A DNA stretch of 64,000 nucleotides from an uncultured Prevotella sp. (lineage in GTDB: Bacteria; Bacteroidota; Bacteroidia; Bacteroidales; Bacteroidaceae): the NCBI GenBank assembly GCA_900541335.1, contig UQJC01000001.1:235965-299964 (forward strand). The letters are read 5' to 3'. The first letter of the stretch is position 1; each line of letters starts with the position of its first letter. The notes under the pieces are model-generated. The model was not told the DNA's origin, did no database searches, and saw nothing but the letters and a program-made list of their open reading frames with translations. Made by a program: the position numbers and the translations under genes. Positions 1-8,783 of this stretch are shown here, one piece after another.

Positions 1-384
1 ACACCAAGGACGACTGTCCCAATGAGCTGCAAGGACTATGCGGTCGGTTGCTTCAGGACGATAAGAAGCTATAATGTTGCGCGCTTTCAGCACAGTGCCG
101 TCCCAAGCCTTGAGATCGGCCTTTTGTTCAATCACTTCAAGTCCGAAAGACTGAAATCGAGCGACAATCCAGTCACCACATTGACGGTGAGCTGCTGTAT
201 TGGGCACACGCGGACCGAAGTCGCACTGCTTCACAATCGAAGCGTAAGCCGAATCAGCATTAAACTTCACAGAAGTCAACGCAATCGTGTCGTTATCGGT
301 TGCTTCTGTCATTTGTGTTTTAGGTTTACAGCTACCCAAGAAGGAAAGAGCCAGGGCAGCAGTGGCTATGAAGAGATGTTTCAT
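1..384 (-). CDS. M28-family glutaminyl-peptide cyclotransferase-like lipoprotein (partial, 5' part)
   Basis: This reading frame starts at 384 on the minus strand and runs off the left edge, giving 128 codons. It opens with a lipoprotein signal (MKHLFIATAALALSFLGSC), so the product is probably exported and lipid-anchored at Cys19. Further on come NTAAHRQCGDWIVARF, a stretch like the substrate-pocket lead-in of M28 enzymes, and near the cut end AAHWDSRPWC, which holds the first zinc-binding His and the typical HWDSRP context of bacterial glutaminyl cyclases and related M28 aminopeptidases. The catalytic Asp/Glu and the remaining zinc ligands lie outside the window. By family, the enzyme would cyclise N-terminal Gln of exported peptides or act as an aminopeptidase; the choice cannot be made from this part. 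Confidence 0.8.
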   Translation of the reverse strand, partial: MKHLFIATAALALSFLGSCKPKTQMTEATDNDTIALTSVKFNADSAYASIVKQCDFGPRVPNTAAHRQCGDWIVARFQSFGLEVIEQKADLKAWDGTVLKARNIIASYRPEATDRIVLAAHWDSRPWC

Positions 385-487
385 ACAGAATATGAGAGAT
401 TATGAGCTTATGCAAGGGAGAGGTTAGCAAGTTACCTCAGCCTTTTGAAAGTAGCTTTTCTATCATTCACCTTGCGCTAACACAGAA

Positions 488-2269
488 TTAGTTGACGCGG
501 GAGACTTGTTGACACAACGTCATGACGCGGAGGAAGTTTCCGCCCCATACTTTGCGAAGGTCTTCCGTAGTCAGTCCCTCGGCCTGGAGTCGTTGCGTAA
601 AACCTATCAGTTCGCTGGCATTGGCACAGCCCGGTAAACCGCCGTCACCGTCGAAATCTGTTCCGATTCCAACATGGTCAATTCCAGCAACTTCAATCAT
701 GTGAAGCAGGTGACGCACGGCATCATCAACCGTTGCCGTAGGATGTCCGTCAACTTCGGGACGCAAGAAACCATGATAGAACGTCACTTGAGCTACACCG
801 CCAACTTGAGCCAACGCCCGAAGCTGGTCGTCTGTCAAATTGCGCGGATGGTCACAAAGAGTACGACTCGACGAATGAGAACAAACAATGGGAGTAGAAC
901 TGATTTCCAAAGCATCATAGAAGGACTTTTCGGCTGCATGACTCAAATCAACCATCAAACCTGTGCGGTTCATCTCACGGATAACCTCACGACCGAAAGC
1001 AGACAATCCGTTGTGTTCCTGCGAAGAACGACGGGCAGAGTCACAAATATCATTGTCTCCGTTATGACAAAGGGTTATATAAACAACCCCCATCTCACGA
1101 AAACGAGCTACGTTATCAAGATTCTTACCTAAAGCATAGCCGTTTTCGATACCACGCATCACAGAGAGCTTTCCGCATTCTTTGTTGCGATAAAGTTCTG
1201 CTGGCGTAGCAGCTAAGGAAACACCAGGAGCGGCCTGTACGCGCTGTTCAATTTCATTGAGCAAAGCGGTTGTCCGAGCCGTTACACGTGCTGAAGTTTC
1301 AGCATCACGTTCGCCTTGAGGCAGATAGGCTACCATGATGGTTGCATCAAGTCCGCCCTCGCGCATTTTGGGAAAGTCGACCAGCAACTTCGGGTCACGA
1401 CGATTGAGCTGAACACCTTGGTCAAAAAACATCGGCGTGTCACAATGCGAATCGAGCGTGAGAATCGTCTGGTGCACCCGACGCGCCTTCCGGTAAGCCT
1501 TTGCCTGTGCTACAAAATGGCGAAATAAGGGCATCATCGCCTCATCTCCTTCAAGCAAAAAGCATTCAGGATGCCATTGTACTCCCATCACGGGTTTACC
1601 CTCAGCACTTTCTACCGCTTCAACAACGTGGTCTACCGAACGGGCTGTTACCCGAAGATGGGGACCGGGACAGCCGACAGCTTGATGATGAAAAGAATTG
1701 ACGGCGAAGCGTTCACCTAACAGCTGCACAAGTTGACTGTCAGCTTCAGCAGTAACTGTATGAGTGGCCACACCTCGCGGAGCGTCTTGCGAATGCTTTA
1801 ACAAGGGAGAATCGGGTAGGGCAGTCTTTAAATCTTGAAGAACCGTTCCCCCTAAAGCCGCGGCTAACAATTGAATGCCACGACATATGCCAAACAAGGG
1901 CATCTGTCGCTGATAAGCCAAGGGTATCAGGGCTAATTCAAAAGCATCGCGCTCGGCATTGATGCCATGGAGAGCGGGTACGGGCTCTTCGTCTAGGTAA
2001 AGCGGATTGAGATCGGCACCACCAGAGAGCAAGATACCATCTAGGCGATCGAGCAAGCGAATCAATGAAACATCGGGTACCCGACGGGGTGGAATCACCA
2101 CGACTTGTGCGCCTGCCGCTTCGAGCGAACGATAATAGCCAGGCGCAAGTTGGAGCTGTCCCTCGCTAAAGTTACCCGTCACACCAATTAGCGGAGCATC
2201 GGGGGCAAGTTCCAATGCCTGTTGCTGTAAAGACGCAACCTTCTGGGAGAGTGCAAATGAGGAAAGCAT
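488..2269 (-). CDS. Fusion of class I glutamine amidotransferase-like (C26) hydrolase and M19 membrane-type dipeptidase
   Basis: This 593-residue protein has two complete enzyme domains. Residues about 25-255 are a peptidase C26 / gamma-glutamyl-GABA hydrolase (PuuD-like) domain: nucleophile Cys129 in GICRG and the His233/Glu235 pair in VQWHPE. Residues about 265-590 are a renal-dipeptidase (M19) domain: HCD at 275-277, the DLSHAAEKSF segment, HSSSRTLCDHPRNL and GIGTDFDGDG carry the expected metal ligands. No signal peptide is evident, so it is probably cytoplasmic. Inference: C26 domains cleave gamma-glutamyl bonds and M19 enzymes cleave dipeptides (including D-residues), so the fusion could take a gamma-glutamyl peptide apart in two steps. 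The real substrate is unknown. It stands alone on the minus strand, downstream of the DUF4491 and Lrp genes. Confidence 0.9.
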   Translation of the reverse strand: MLSSFALSQKVASLQQQALELAPDAPLIGVTGNFSEGQLQLAPGYYRSLEAAGAQVVVIPPRRVPDVSLIRLLDRLDGILLSGGADLNPLYLDEEPVPALHGINAERDAFELALIPLAYQRQMPLFGICRGIQLLAAALGGTVLQDLKTALPDSPLLKHSQDAPRGVATHTVTAEADSQLVQLLGERFAVNSFHHQAVGCPGPHLRVTARSVDHVVEAVESAEGKPVMGVQWHPECFLLEGDEAMMPLFRHFVAQAKAYRKARRVHQTILTLDSHCDTPMFFDQGVQLNRRDPKLLVDFPKMREGGLDATIMVAYLPQGERDAETSARVTARTTALLNEIEQRVQAAPGVSLAATPAELYRNKECGKLSVMRGIENGYALGKNLDNVARFREMGVVYITLCHNGDNDICDSARRSSQEHNGLSAFGREVIREMNRTGLMVDLSHAAEKSFYDALEISSTPIVCSHSSSRTLCDHPRNLTDDQLRALAQVGGVAQVTFYHGFLRPEVDGHPTATVDDAVRHLLHMIEVAGIDHVGIGTDFDGDGGLPGCANASELIGFTQRLQAEGLTTEDLRKVWGGNFLRVMTLCQQVSRVN

Positions 2270-2386
2270 AAGGATTATAACTTAATGAGTAAAAGGTTAT
2301 CAGGCTACGGAATGATTGAGGTTTAGCCATAGAAAAGGTGCTAACCATTACACTCCGCCTGCTTCCTGTATGCGAACAAGAAAGTC

Positions 2387-2674
2387 TTATCGATGGCCAG
2401 GGCCTTTGGGAAACCATCCCTTATCGACACGTTCTTTCTGTTCGAATATTTCAAGAATAGACCACAACGAGGAGAAGCCCGTGACTCCTAATAAGGCACT
2501 TGTCAGCGTATGAGCTATAAACAAGGCACCCACGATGCACCCCAATCCTAAAAGCAGAAATACCCACCACAGACGCGTACCAAAATAGAATTCGGTCTTG
2601 ATCACGACAGGGTGGAAGGCACCGATAATCAAGAAAGTAGCCAATCCTATCAATGCACCTTCGTAATACATCAT
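2387..2674 (-). CDS. DUF4491 family small membrane protein
   Basis: This is a 95-residue protein starting MMYYEGALIGLATFL. Two hydrophobic segments (about residues 5-20 and 35-60) flank HPVVIKTEFYFGTRLWW, and the tail ends in FEQKERVDKGWFPKGP. This layout fits the Bacteroidales DUF4491 family, whose function is unknown. An in-frame ATG at 2764 would lengthen it by 30 residues but overlap the regulator gene upstream; the hydrophobic segment follows the 2674 start directly, so I chose that one. It lies just downstream of the Lrp-type gene and may share its transcript. Confidence 0.75.
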   Translation of the reverse strand: MMYYEGALIGLATFLIIGAFHPVVIKTEFYFGTRLWWVFLLLGLGCIVGALFIAHTLTSALLGVTGFSSLWSILEIFEQKERVDKGWFPKGPGHR

Positions 2675-2750
2675 CACATTTATAATTATGGGATAGAAAA
2701 AAGAAAAGACTTCGCCGAAAGGGCGAAGTCTCAAACTATGTAGATAGGGT

Positions 2751-3218
2751 TTACTCTTCGTCAATCACTACGGGCACCGTACGATTGATAGTTTGTTCTA
2801 ACGAGATGAGTGTTTCGGTTGAGATAACGCCCGGGATTTCCTGAATGTGATTGTTCAGCAAATCCATCAAGTGTTCGTTGTCCTTCGAATAAAGTTTGAT
2901 GAGCATTGTGTAAGCACCGGTAGTGAAGTGACATTCTACAATCTCAGGAATGTTCTCTAATTCTTCAGCTACTCCTTTATACATCGAACCACGCTCAAGC
3001 TTCACTCCGACATAGGTACAAGTGCTGTAACCGATGCTTTTAGGACAAACCGTATAGCCCGAACCGGTAATGACTCCGGCTTCAATCAGACGCTGTACAC
3101 GCTGATGAATAGCAGCACGCGAAACACCACAAACGGCAGCTACATCCTTAAAGGGGATACGCGCATTTACCGAAATTATCTTGAGAATTTTAAGGTCAAG
3201 TTGATCTACCTTTTCCAT
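2751..3218 (-). CDS. Lrp/AsnC family transcriptional regulator
   Basis: The protein has 155 residues, normal for the family. An N-terminal winged helix-turn-helix (residues about 5-60) starts DQLDLKILKIISVNARIPFKDVA, as in AsnC/Lrp proteins, with recognition helix around SRAAIHQRVQRL. A C-terminal RAM ligand-binding and oligomerisation domain follows (about 70-145), including GVKLERG, VVECHF-like and TGAYTMLIKLY segments. The usual effectors of this family are amino acids; the ligand here cannot be told. The promoter at 3257-3287 fits the Bacteroidetes consensus well. Confidence 0.9.
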   Translation of the reverse strand: MEKVDQLDLKILKIISVNARIPFKDVAAVCGVSRAAIHQRVQRLIEAGVITGSGYTVCPKSIGYSTCTYVGVKLERGSMYKGVAEELENIPEIVECHFTTGAYTMLIKLYSKDNEHLMDLLNNHIQEIPGVISTETLISLEQTINRTVPVVIDEE

Positions 3219-3256
3219 TATTCTTTGTACTGATTTTGGAAGTTATTTAATGTGCG

Positions 3257-3287
3257 CAAAGATACAGGTTTTGAACAATATGACAAA
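3257..3287 (-). promoter_or_regulatory. Promoter of the Lrp/AsnC gene
   Basis: Read on the minus strand, TTTG (3284-3287) and TATCTTTG (3257-3264) are 19 bp apart, which matches the Bacteroidetes primary sigma consensus TTTG-N19-21-TAnnTTTG. It lies about 40 bp before the start codon at 3218. Confidence 0.7.
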
Positions 3288-3417
3288 TAAACCTCTTCTT
3301 TATTGGGGGTGTTACTTGACGAACACGCGCTTTTTATACCTTTTTCTTGTCACTTTGTAAACAAAGTTCATTTTCATTGCTTAACAGCAGAGCGTGCTGT
3401 CACGTAGACATTCCAGC

Positions 3418-4344
3418 CTAAAACAACGAAGCGAGAAAAGCTACGAGCGGAATGCTCACAACCGAAAACAGCGTGGTAAAGAAGAGGCCCTGAGTCATGA
3501 CGCGCTCGTCTTTACCATATTGCAAACAGAGCATGATACCGTTCGTAGCTACGGGCATTGCACTCAACACGATGGCAACGTCGCTGACAAAAGGATCAAT
3601 GCCACAAATCCATAAACAAGCACCGACCAACATCGGCAAAACTAACAAACGCAAGATCGTAACACCATAGACAAACGGATTGCCCAACATGTCACGTACG
3701 GGAATGTGGCTCAAGCTTGAACCGATAATGAGTAGGGCACAGGGAATAGTCAAATCGCCCAGGAGATGGAACCACTTGCCGACTGCGGTAGGCATGGGAA
3801 TTTGTGCAATGGCAATGATAACGGCTATGAGCGAAGCGATGACGCAAGGCGAAAATATGAGTTTGGGTGAGAAGGCAGACTTGGCTTTACCACCGTTGAT
3901 AAAGGATACACCTATTGTGAAGATGAACAAATTGAATGGTATGTTGAGTACGGAAGCACAGAACACGGCCTTAGGGCCAAACACGGCATCGCAAACCGGA
4001 TAACCAATGAAACTAACATTACCAAAAGCTATCATGAAGCTCAACAAGCCTTGACGTGACTGATTGACTTTCCACAAACGAGGAATGAGAAATGCACTAC
4101 CTATCAAGACGACGTAAGTAACCAACGAGACGATGCCGAGGGAAATGAGTTCTTCGTTTTCAAAAGCGAGATCATCCCCCATAACGGAAGCCAGAATAAG
4201 GGCCGGCATCGAAATATTCATGATGAAAATCGAGAGTTTACGGTCCAATTCACTGGCCCAAAGATTGCGTTTGGCAGCAAAAAGACCTACCAGTACGATG
4301 CCAAATATCATCAGCATCTGAATAATAATGTGTAAGAAGTCCAT
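3418..4344 (-). CDS. AEC family transporter (auxin efflux carrier type permease)
   Basis: This is a 308-residue integral membrane protein with about ten hydrophobic segments. It starts MDFLHIIIQMLMIFGIVLVGLFAAKRN, a typical AEC N-terminus, with the internal repeat marked by NISMPALILASVMG near residue 50 and the conserved LPMLVGACL and MPVATNGIMLCLQYG segments in the second half. The family exports or imports organic anions such as malate; the substrate is not readable here. An in-frame ATG at 4422 exists, but the hydrophobic start at 4344 is placed better. A CAAAAGTA box at 4368-4375 (TACTTTTG on the coding strand) is a likely -7 element. Confidence 0.85.
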   Translation of the reverse strand: MDFLHIIIQMLMIFGIVLVGLFAAKRNLWASELDRKLSIFIMNISMPALILASVMGDDLAFENEELISLGIVSLVTYVVLIGSAFLIPRLWKVNQSRQGLLSFMIAFGNVSFIGYPVCDAVFGPKAVFCASVLNIPFNLFIFTIGVSFINGGKAKSAFSPKLIFSPCVIASLIAVIIAIAQIPMPTAVGKWFHLLGDLTIPCALLIIGSSLSHIPVRDMLGNPFVYGVTILRLLVLPMLVGACLWICGIDPFVSDVAIVLSAMPVATNGIMLCLQYGKDERVMTQGLFFTTLFSVVSIPLVAFLASLF

Positions 4345-4367
4345 GTATGTTTTTGTTTTTAGGAGTG

Positions 4368-4375
4368 CAAAAGTA
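4368..4375 (-). promoter_or_regulatory. Probable -7 element for the AEC transporter
   Basis: TACTTTTG on the minus strand fits TAnnTTTG and lies 24 bp before the ATG at 4344. A good -33 TTTG is not seen at the proper distance. Confidence 0.4.
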
Positions 4376-4520
4376 GGAAGAGATAAGCGAGTGAAAGGGT
4401 AGAAGAGACAAAAAGTTATCAAAACGGCACTTATCCTTTCGTCTTTTCCCCAACCTCGTTCCTCAATCTGCCTTCTCGTAACTTTTTGAAAACAGAGCGG
4501 CTCAACTCCCCAGCTCTTCC

Positions 4521-4528
4521 TACCTTTG
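4521..4528 (+). promoter_or_regulatory. Probable -7 element of the btuB transcript
   Basis: TACCTTTG fits the Bacteroidetes -7 consensus and lies just before the cobalamin riboswitch, so the RNA would start around 4535 with the aptamer at its 5' end. No proper -33 is seen. Confidence 0.5.
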
Positions 4529-4531
4529 CAC

Positions 4532-4690
4532 GCGCTACGGATAAGGGAAACGGGTGAAAATCCCGTGCAGTCCCGCTGCTGTAAGTTTCATTATCACCGG
4601 TTCAGATTGGCCACTGACTGACCACCCGACGAGGTCAGACGGGAAGGCGAACCGAGTGGAAACAAGCCAGAAAACCTGCCGTTAGTACGG
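4532..4690 (+). ncRNA. Cobalamin (AdoCbl) riboswitch
   Basis: The characteristic segments are present in order: GGGAAACGGGTGAAAATCCCG (4545-4565), the GCAGTCCCGCTGCTGTAAG core (4567-4585), a variable arm, and the B12-box-like GCCAGAAAACCTGCC (4666-4680). Two hairpins follow at 4689-4703 (GGAGC/GCTCC) and about 4706-4735 (ATTCCC/GGGAAT), which could be the expression platform. The next gene is a BtuB-like receptor, the expected target. Confidence 0.93.
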
Positions 4691-4955
4691 AGCCTCACGC
4701 TCCTCATTCCCCGTCCCGAGGAGGATGAAGGGAATCCTTACATTCTTTTTTCATGTTGATGAGAGGTGATGGGACGCTTTTGCTTTACCCAACCTGCGAA
4801 GACACCGCTACCATTCGTTTGCTTCATCCTGCAGAGGATCGTGGCCTCGTTTTTTCGAAGGTATTCCGGATAAATGTTCGACCAGGCAGAGAAGACCCTG
4901 CTTTTCACAAAAAGCGACTCCCTCAAATCTCCTCATCCAATAATCTCTATCCCAC

Positions 4956-6947
4956 ATGCCCCACCTTTTGCACGTATTTCTGCAACGGGGGTCCTTCCTA
5001 TTGTGCTTTCAGCCCCTGACAGTCTGGTCACAACAACCGGCGCTTACAGACAGTCTAGGTACAGCTGAGGTAACTGCCCAACGACCTGTCACAGGCATTT
5101 CCACAAACACACCCACTCAGCGTCTTTCGCTCAAAGACATTCGCCAACGCGGCATTACCGATACGGGCGATGCTTTGCGGCGACTGGCTGGCGTCACCCT
5201 CCGAGACTATGGCGGCGCGGGCGGACTGAAGACGGTCAGTGTTCGCGGACTAGGTGCAGCACATACGGCAGTGACCTTCGACGGAATCTGTCTTGGCGAA
5301 ACCCGTCAGGGACAAGTAGATTTGCAGCGATTTTCAATTGATCAATTGGCAGCGATTGGATTGCAAACGCTTGATAGCGACCAGCTCCTTGTGCCCGTTC
5401 GCAACTTAGCTGCAGCGGTGGTGCAATTGCAATCAATACAAACTCCTCAACATCAATCTACGGGAGGAACCGTATCGTTACGCCAAGCCTCTTTCCAAAC
5501 GTGGAATCCCGCCTGTATGTTTCGAAAGAAATGGACAGATCACACCTTACTTACCTTAGGGGGAAGTTGGTTTTGGGCTGAAAACAATTATCCGTTTGTG
5601 GTCAAGAATGGTGTAGCTACCCAACGTCTCCGACGAAATAACAGCCGCATGCAGACTACAACCTTGGAAGCCAACGTGCGACACGAACTAAACAGGGGAA
5701 GTCTCGAAGGTAAACTGTTCTTCTACCACAATCACCGCTTACTACCGGGACAGGTTATTCTGTATGTCAATGAGAACCACGAAGTATTAACCGAACAGAA
5801 TGCGTTTGCGCAAGTACGCTGGACGCAAGGGTGGGGAAAGTTCCAAGTTTTTACAGCGGCAAAATTCAATGACGACCGCAGCCGTTACCGCAACTTCGAT
5901 GCGCAATATCCAGGAGGAGCCATCCGACAAAACTACCGGCAAAACGAAGGATATGTTACCGCTGGAGTAGGGTGGGAGCCTACGACCTGGCTTGCCACGG
6001 CCTATGCCACGGATGTGACACACGCGACGCTTCGGAGCAATTTGAAAACAGATCAACGTGTCAATCGCACTACGTGGTTACAAAGCCTTTCGCTTCGCTT
6101 ACACCAACCCGCTTGGAATGTTACTGCACGCCTTGTCGGTCATCTGTCCTACAATGACCGAAAGAATGGAGAAGCGGCTACTGAACAGCGAAAATTGCTG
6201 CCTTCTATAACGGGAGCCATATGCCTGATAAACCATCCCGTACAGTTACGATTGCGTGCAGGTTGGAAAGAAAGTTTCCGCTTACCTTCTTTCACCGAAG
6301 CCTATTACGACCACTTGGGGTCTACTTCACTGAAACCCGAACGAACGCGCCAACTCAATGCCGGAATTACCCTGCAAGCAGCTCCCACTACATGGTGGCG
6401 TACACTGAGTCTGACCATCGACGGTTATACCAATCGCGTGAAAAACCGCATTGTGAGCGTACCCTACAACCTTTTTGTATGGCGTACCATCAATATGGGC
6501 AAAGTACACACGGCGGGCATCGATGTGGTCATGGAAAATCGATGGCAACCTTCCTCACCCCATCAGTTGATTTGGGCAGTCAACTATTCTTTTCAGCGAG
6601 CCGCCGACCATACTTCCCGAGGCAGTAAGAATTATGGGAATCAACTTCCCTATACGCCGCGCCACCTCGGAGCGACTTCTCTTACTTGGGAAAACCCTTG
6701 GCTTTCACTAACAGCGCATGCCTCCTTCGCAGGCTTGCGTTGGAGTACTCCCGAACACACGGCAACGACGCAATTACCCGCCTATCAAGAATGGGGATTT
6801 ACTGCCTACCGCCGCTTTACATTGGGACGCCACCGGTTAGAAGCCCGAGCTGACCTCATCAATGCGTTCAATCATCGTTACGAGGTCATTCGCCGCTACC
6901 CGATGCCGGGTAGAGCCTACAAACTGGCAGTGCAATGGGATTTCTAA
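4956..6947 (+). CDS. btuB: TonB-dependent vitamin B12 receptor (BtuB-like)
   Basis: This 663-residue outer-membrane protein has an N-terminal signal ending near QPLTVWSQQ. The plug domain spans about residues 35-165, with LSLKDIRQRGITDTGDALRRLAGVTLRDYGG in the usual plug form and VSVRGLGAAHTAVTFDGI. A long beta barrel follows with repeated aromatic-ended strands, ending in AVQWDF, where the terminal Phe is the usual outer-membrane insertion signal. The cobalamin riboswitch in its leader and the BtuG-like lipoprotein right after it make B12 or another corrinoid the likely substrate. A leader of about 260 nt separates aptamer and start codon. TonB-dependent transport needs ExbBD-TonB, which is not in this window. 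Confidence 0.88.
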   Translation: MPHLLHVFLQRGSFLLCFQPLTVWSQQPALTDSLGTAEVTAQRPVTGISTNTPTQRLSLKDIRQRGITDTGDALRRLAGVTLRDYGGAGGLKTVSVRGLGAAHTAVTFDGICLGETRQGQVDLQRFSIDQLAAIGLQTLDSDQLLVPVRNLAAAVVQLQSIQTPQHQSTGGTVSLRQASFQTWNPACMFRKKWTDHTLLTLGGSWFWAENNYPFVVKNGVATQRLRRNNSRMQTTTLEANVRHELNRGSLEGKLFFYHNHRLLPGQVILYVNENHEVLTEQNAFAQVRWTQGWGKFQVFTAAKFNDDRSRYRNFDAQYPGGAIRQNYRQNEGYVTAGVGWEPTTWLATAYATDVTHATLRSNLKTDQRVNRTTWLQSLSLRLHQPAWNVTARLVGHLSYNDRKNGEAATEQRKLLPSITGAICLINHPVQLRLRAGWKESFRLPSFTEAYYDHLGSTSLKPERTRQLNAGITLQAAPTTWWRTLSLTIDGYTNRVKNRIVSVPYNLFVWRTINMGKVHTAGIDVVMENRWQPSSPHQLIWAVNYSFQRAADHTSRGSKNYGNQLPYTPRHLGATSLTWENPWLSLTAHASFAGLRWSTPEHTATTQLPAYQEWGFTAYRRFTLGRHRLEARADLINAFNHRYEVIRRYPMPGRAYKLAVQWDF

Positions 6948-7052
6948 TTAAATAGCTGAATGGGGTGCGCACTTCCCGCATCCTCAAACAGTATAAACTT
7001 CAACAACCCTACTCGTCTTTTCAATTTATCCACTCATAAACATTTCAACTCA

Positions 7053-8153
7053 ATGATCATGACACACAAATTTTTCCGCTTGGCGATAGCAGCCCTGTTG
7101 TTGCTTCCCTTAGGCTTTACGTCTTGTGACGATGATGAAGCATCGGACGAAGGAAGCAAGAAACCGACTCTTCCTACCGTATCATCTACGAACCAGTTTT
7201 ACGTCATTTGCCAAGGTAACCAATACGCAGGTGTACCGGGTTCCATTTATTCCATCAACCCCAAAGATACCCTCGTGACGGGCGATCTCTTCCAAAGTGT
7301 CAATAAGCAGGCTTTAGGCGATACGCCTCAACAGCCTGTGCGTTACGGCTCAAAAATTTACGTGCCTGTATTCGGTTCCAACCGCCTGTGGGTACTCAAT
7401 GCCCAAACGCTGAAGATTGAAGCTTCCGTCACGACCCAGTCACCTCAAGCTGTCTGTGGTGTAGCAGGCTACGTCTTTGTCAGCAACAATGATGGCTACG
7501 TTTCACGCATCGACACTTTAAACTTCGCTGCCGAACCGCAAAAGATGCAGGTTGGTCCCAACCCCATGGGCATGGCTGTGGCAAAAAACAAAGTACTCGT
7601 GACCATCAGCGACGGTTACAACTTCAATAATGGTTATGCCAACGGAAAGAAGGTGGTTGGCATCGATATTCAATCGTTCCAAAAGACAAACGAATATACT
7701 GTCGGCCTCAATCCGACCAAGGTGGTGACCAACGACTTAGGGGAGGCCTTTGTACTCTGCCAAGGAAACTATGCCGATGTACTTCCGAAGGTTCAAAAGA
7801 TTGCAGTCAACAATTCGGTGAGCGACTACTGTGAAGGTTCTATGATTACGATGAATAAGAATCAGCTCTATGTTCTCAATACACAGGTAGACTATACCAG
7901 TAACAAGGCTAATGTGAATGCAAAGATTTACAATACGGTGACCAACGAGGTGACTAACTTCGAATTTAAGGACGGCAAAACGCCCGCCATGCCTACAGCC
8001 TTGAACGTGACCGACAATGGCAATCTCTACATCTGTTCCGATAACAGTCCGTCAGGCTACAGCGAAAACGGCTATGTCTATGAATACAAAGCTGACGGCA
8101 CACTCATCCGCCGCTACAACGTAGGTATTCATCCTTTCGGAGTCGTATTCTAA
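7053..8153 (+). CDS. btuG: BtuG-like surface lipoprotein, corrinoid-binding beta-propeller
   Basis: The 366-residue product starts MIMTHKFFRLAIAALLLLPLGFTSCDDDE (split here: signal, then SCDDDE). The lipobox Cys is followed by three Asp and a Glu, the acidic lipoprotein export signal that sends Bacteroidetes lipoproteins to the cell surface. The body has repeated YncE/DUF5074-like propeller blades (VCGVAGYVFVSNNDGYVSRID, NPMGMAVAKNKVLVTISDG, NPTKVVTNDLGEAFVLCQG). Its place directly behind a riboswitch-controlled btuB matches the BtuB-BtuG pair known from Bacteroides thetaiotaomicron, where BtuG caps BtuB and binds B12 very tightly. Function is inferred from fold and context. ATG 7059 is an alternative start. 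Confidence 0.82.
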   Translation: MIMTHKFFRLAIAALLLLPLGFTSCDDDEASDEGSKKPTLPTVSSTNQFYVICQGNQYAGVPGSIYSINPKDTLVTGDLFQSVNKQALGDTPQQPVRYGSKIYVPVFGSNRLWVLNAQTLKIEASVTTQSPQAVCGVAGYVFVSNNDGYVSRIDTLNFAAEPQKMQVGPNPMGMAVAKNKVLVTISDGYNFNNGYANGKKVVGIDIQSFQKTNEYTVGLNPTKVVTNDLGEAFVLCQGNYADVLPKVQKIAVNNSVSDYCEGSMITMNKNQLYVLNTQVDYTSNKANVNAKIYNTVTNEVTNFEFKDGKTPAMPTALNVTDNGNLYICSDNSPSGYSENGYVYEYKADGTLIRRYNVGIHPFGVVF

Positions 8154-8173
8154 GCCTTCTCCACCTGCTACTA

Positions 8174-8212
8174 AAACAGGCTTGGTTCCCACACAAGGAG
8201 CCAAGCCTGTTT
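8174..8212. terminator. Bidirectional terminator between btuG-like gene and trmH
   Basis: AAACAGGCTTGG (8174-8185) pairs with CCAAGCCTGTTT (8201-8212), a 12-bp stem with A-tract and T-tract, between two convergent genes. Confidence 0.8.
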
Positions 8213-8213
8213 C

Positions 8214-8744
8214 TTATTTCGCAAATTGACGGAAGGTTTCCCACATAACGATGCCCGCCGTCACACTGACATTCATCGAATGCTTGGTGCCGAACTGGGG
8301 GATTTCTAAAGCACCGTCACACAGGTCAACCACGTCCTGACGCACGCCCTTTACCTCATTACCCATGACCAAAGCATAACGCTGGTTGGTATCAAACTCA
8401 AAGGTGTCAAGCTTGTAACTTCCTTCCACCTGTTCGACGGCCAGAACAATGTACCCTTCCTTCTGTAAACTGCGCACCGCTTCAGCAGTATCTTCTACAT
8501 AGTGCCATGCCACAGAATCTTCTGCTCCCAATGCGGTTTTATGTATCTCGGCAGAAGGAGGCGTAGCGGTGATACCACACAGATAAAGTCCCTCCAAACG
8601 GAAGGCATCGGCAGTACGAAATACGCTACCAACATTGTGTAACGAACGCACATTATCTAGAACCATTACTAGGGGAAGTTTCGTACTGCGACGGAAGGTC
8701 TCCACGTCGATTCTTCCCATTTCTTCTACATTCAATTTTCTCAT
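8214..8744 (-). CDS. TrmH/SpoU family RNA 2'-O-methyltransferase
   Basis: The 176-residue protein carries the three SPOUT motifs: NVGSVFRTADAF (motif 1, about residues 36-47), ALVMGNEVKGV (motif 2, about 123-133) and SMNVSVTAGIVMWE (motif 3, about 153-166). The family methylates ribose 2'-OH in tRNA or rRNA with SAM and works as a knotted dimer. It lacks the N-terminal L30e-like RNA-binding domain of longer SpoU proteins, so the target (tRNA G18-type or rRNA) is open. It lies next to the candidate origin region. Confidence 0.9.
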   Translation of the reverse strand: MRKLNVEEMGRIDVETFRRSTKLPLVMVLDNVRSLHNVGSVFRTADAFRLEGLYLCGITATPPSAEIHKTALGAEDSVAWHYVEDTAEAVRSLQKEGYIVLAVEQVEGSYKLDTFEFDTNQRYALVMGNEVKGVRQDVVDLCDGALEIPQFGTKHSMNVSVTAGIVMWETFRQFAK

Positions 8745-8783
8745 AGATGCTACATTTTTGTGCCTGCGAAATTACGAAAAGCC

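Noticed and set aside
4753..5019. 88-residue frame between the cobalamin riboswitch and btuB as a leader peptide
   Set aside because: It overlaps the btuB start and shows neither a signal nor a conserved pattern.
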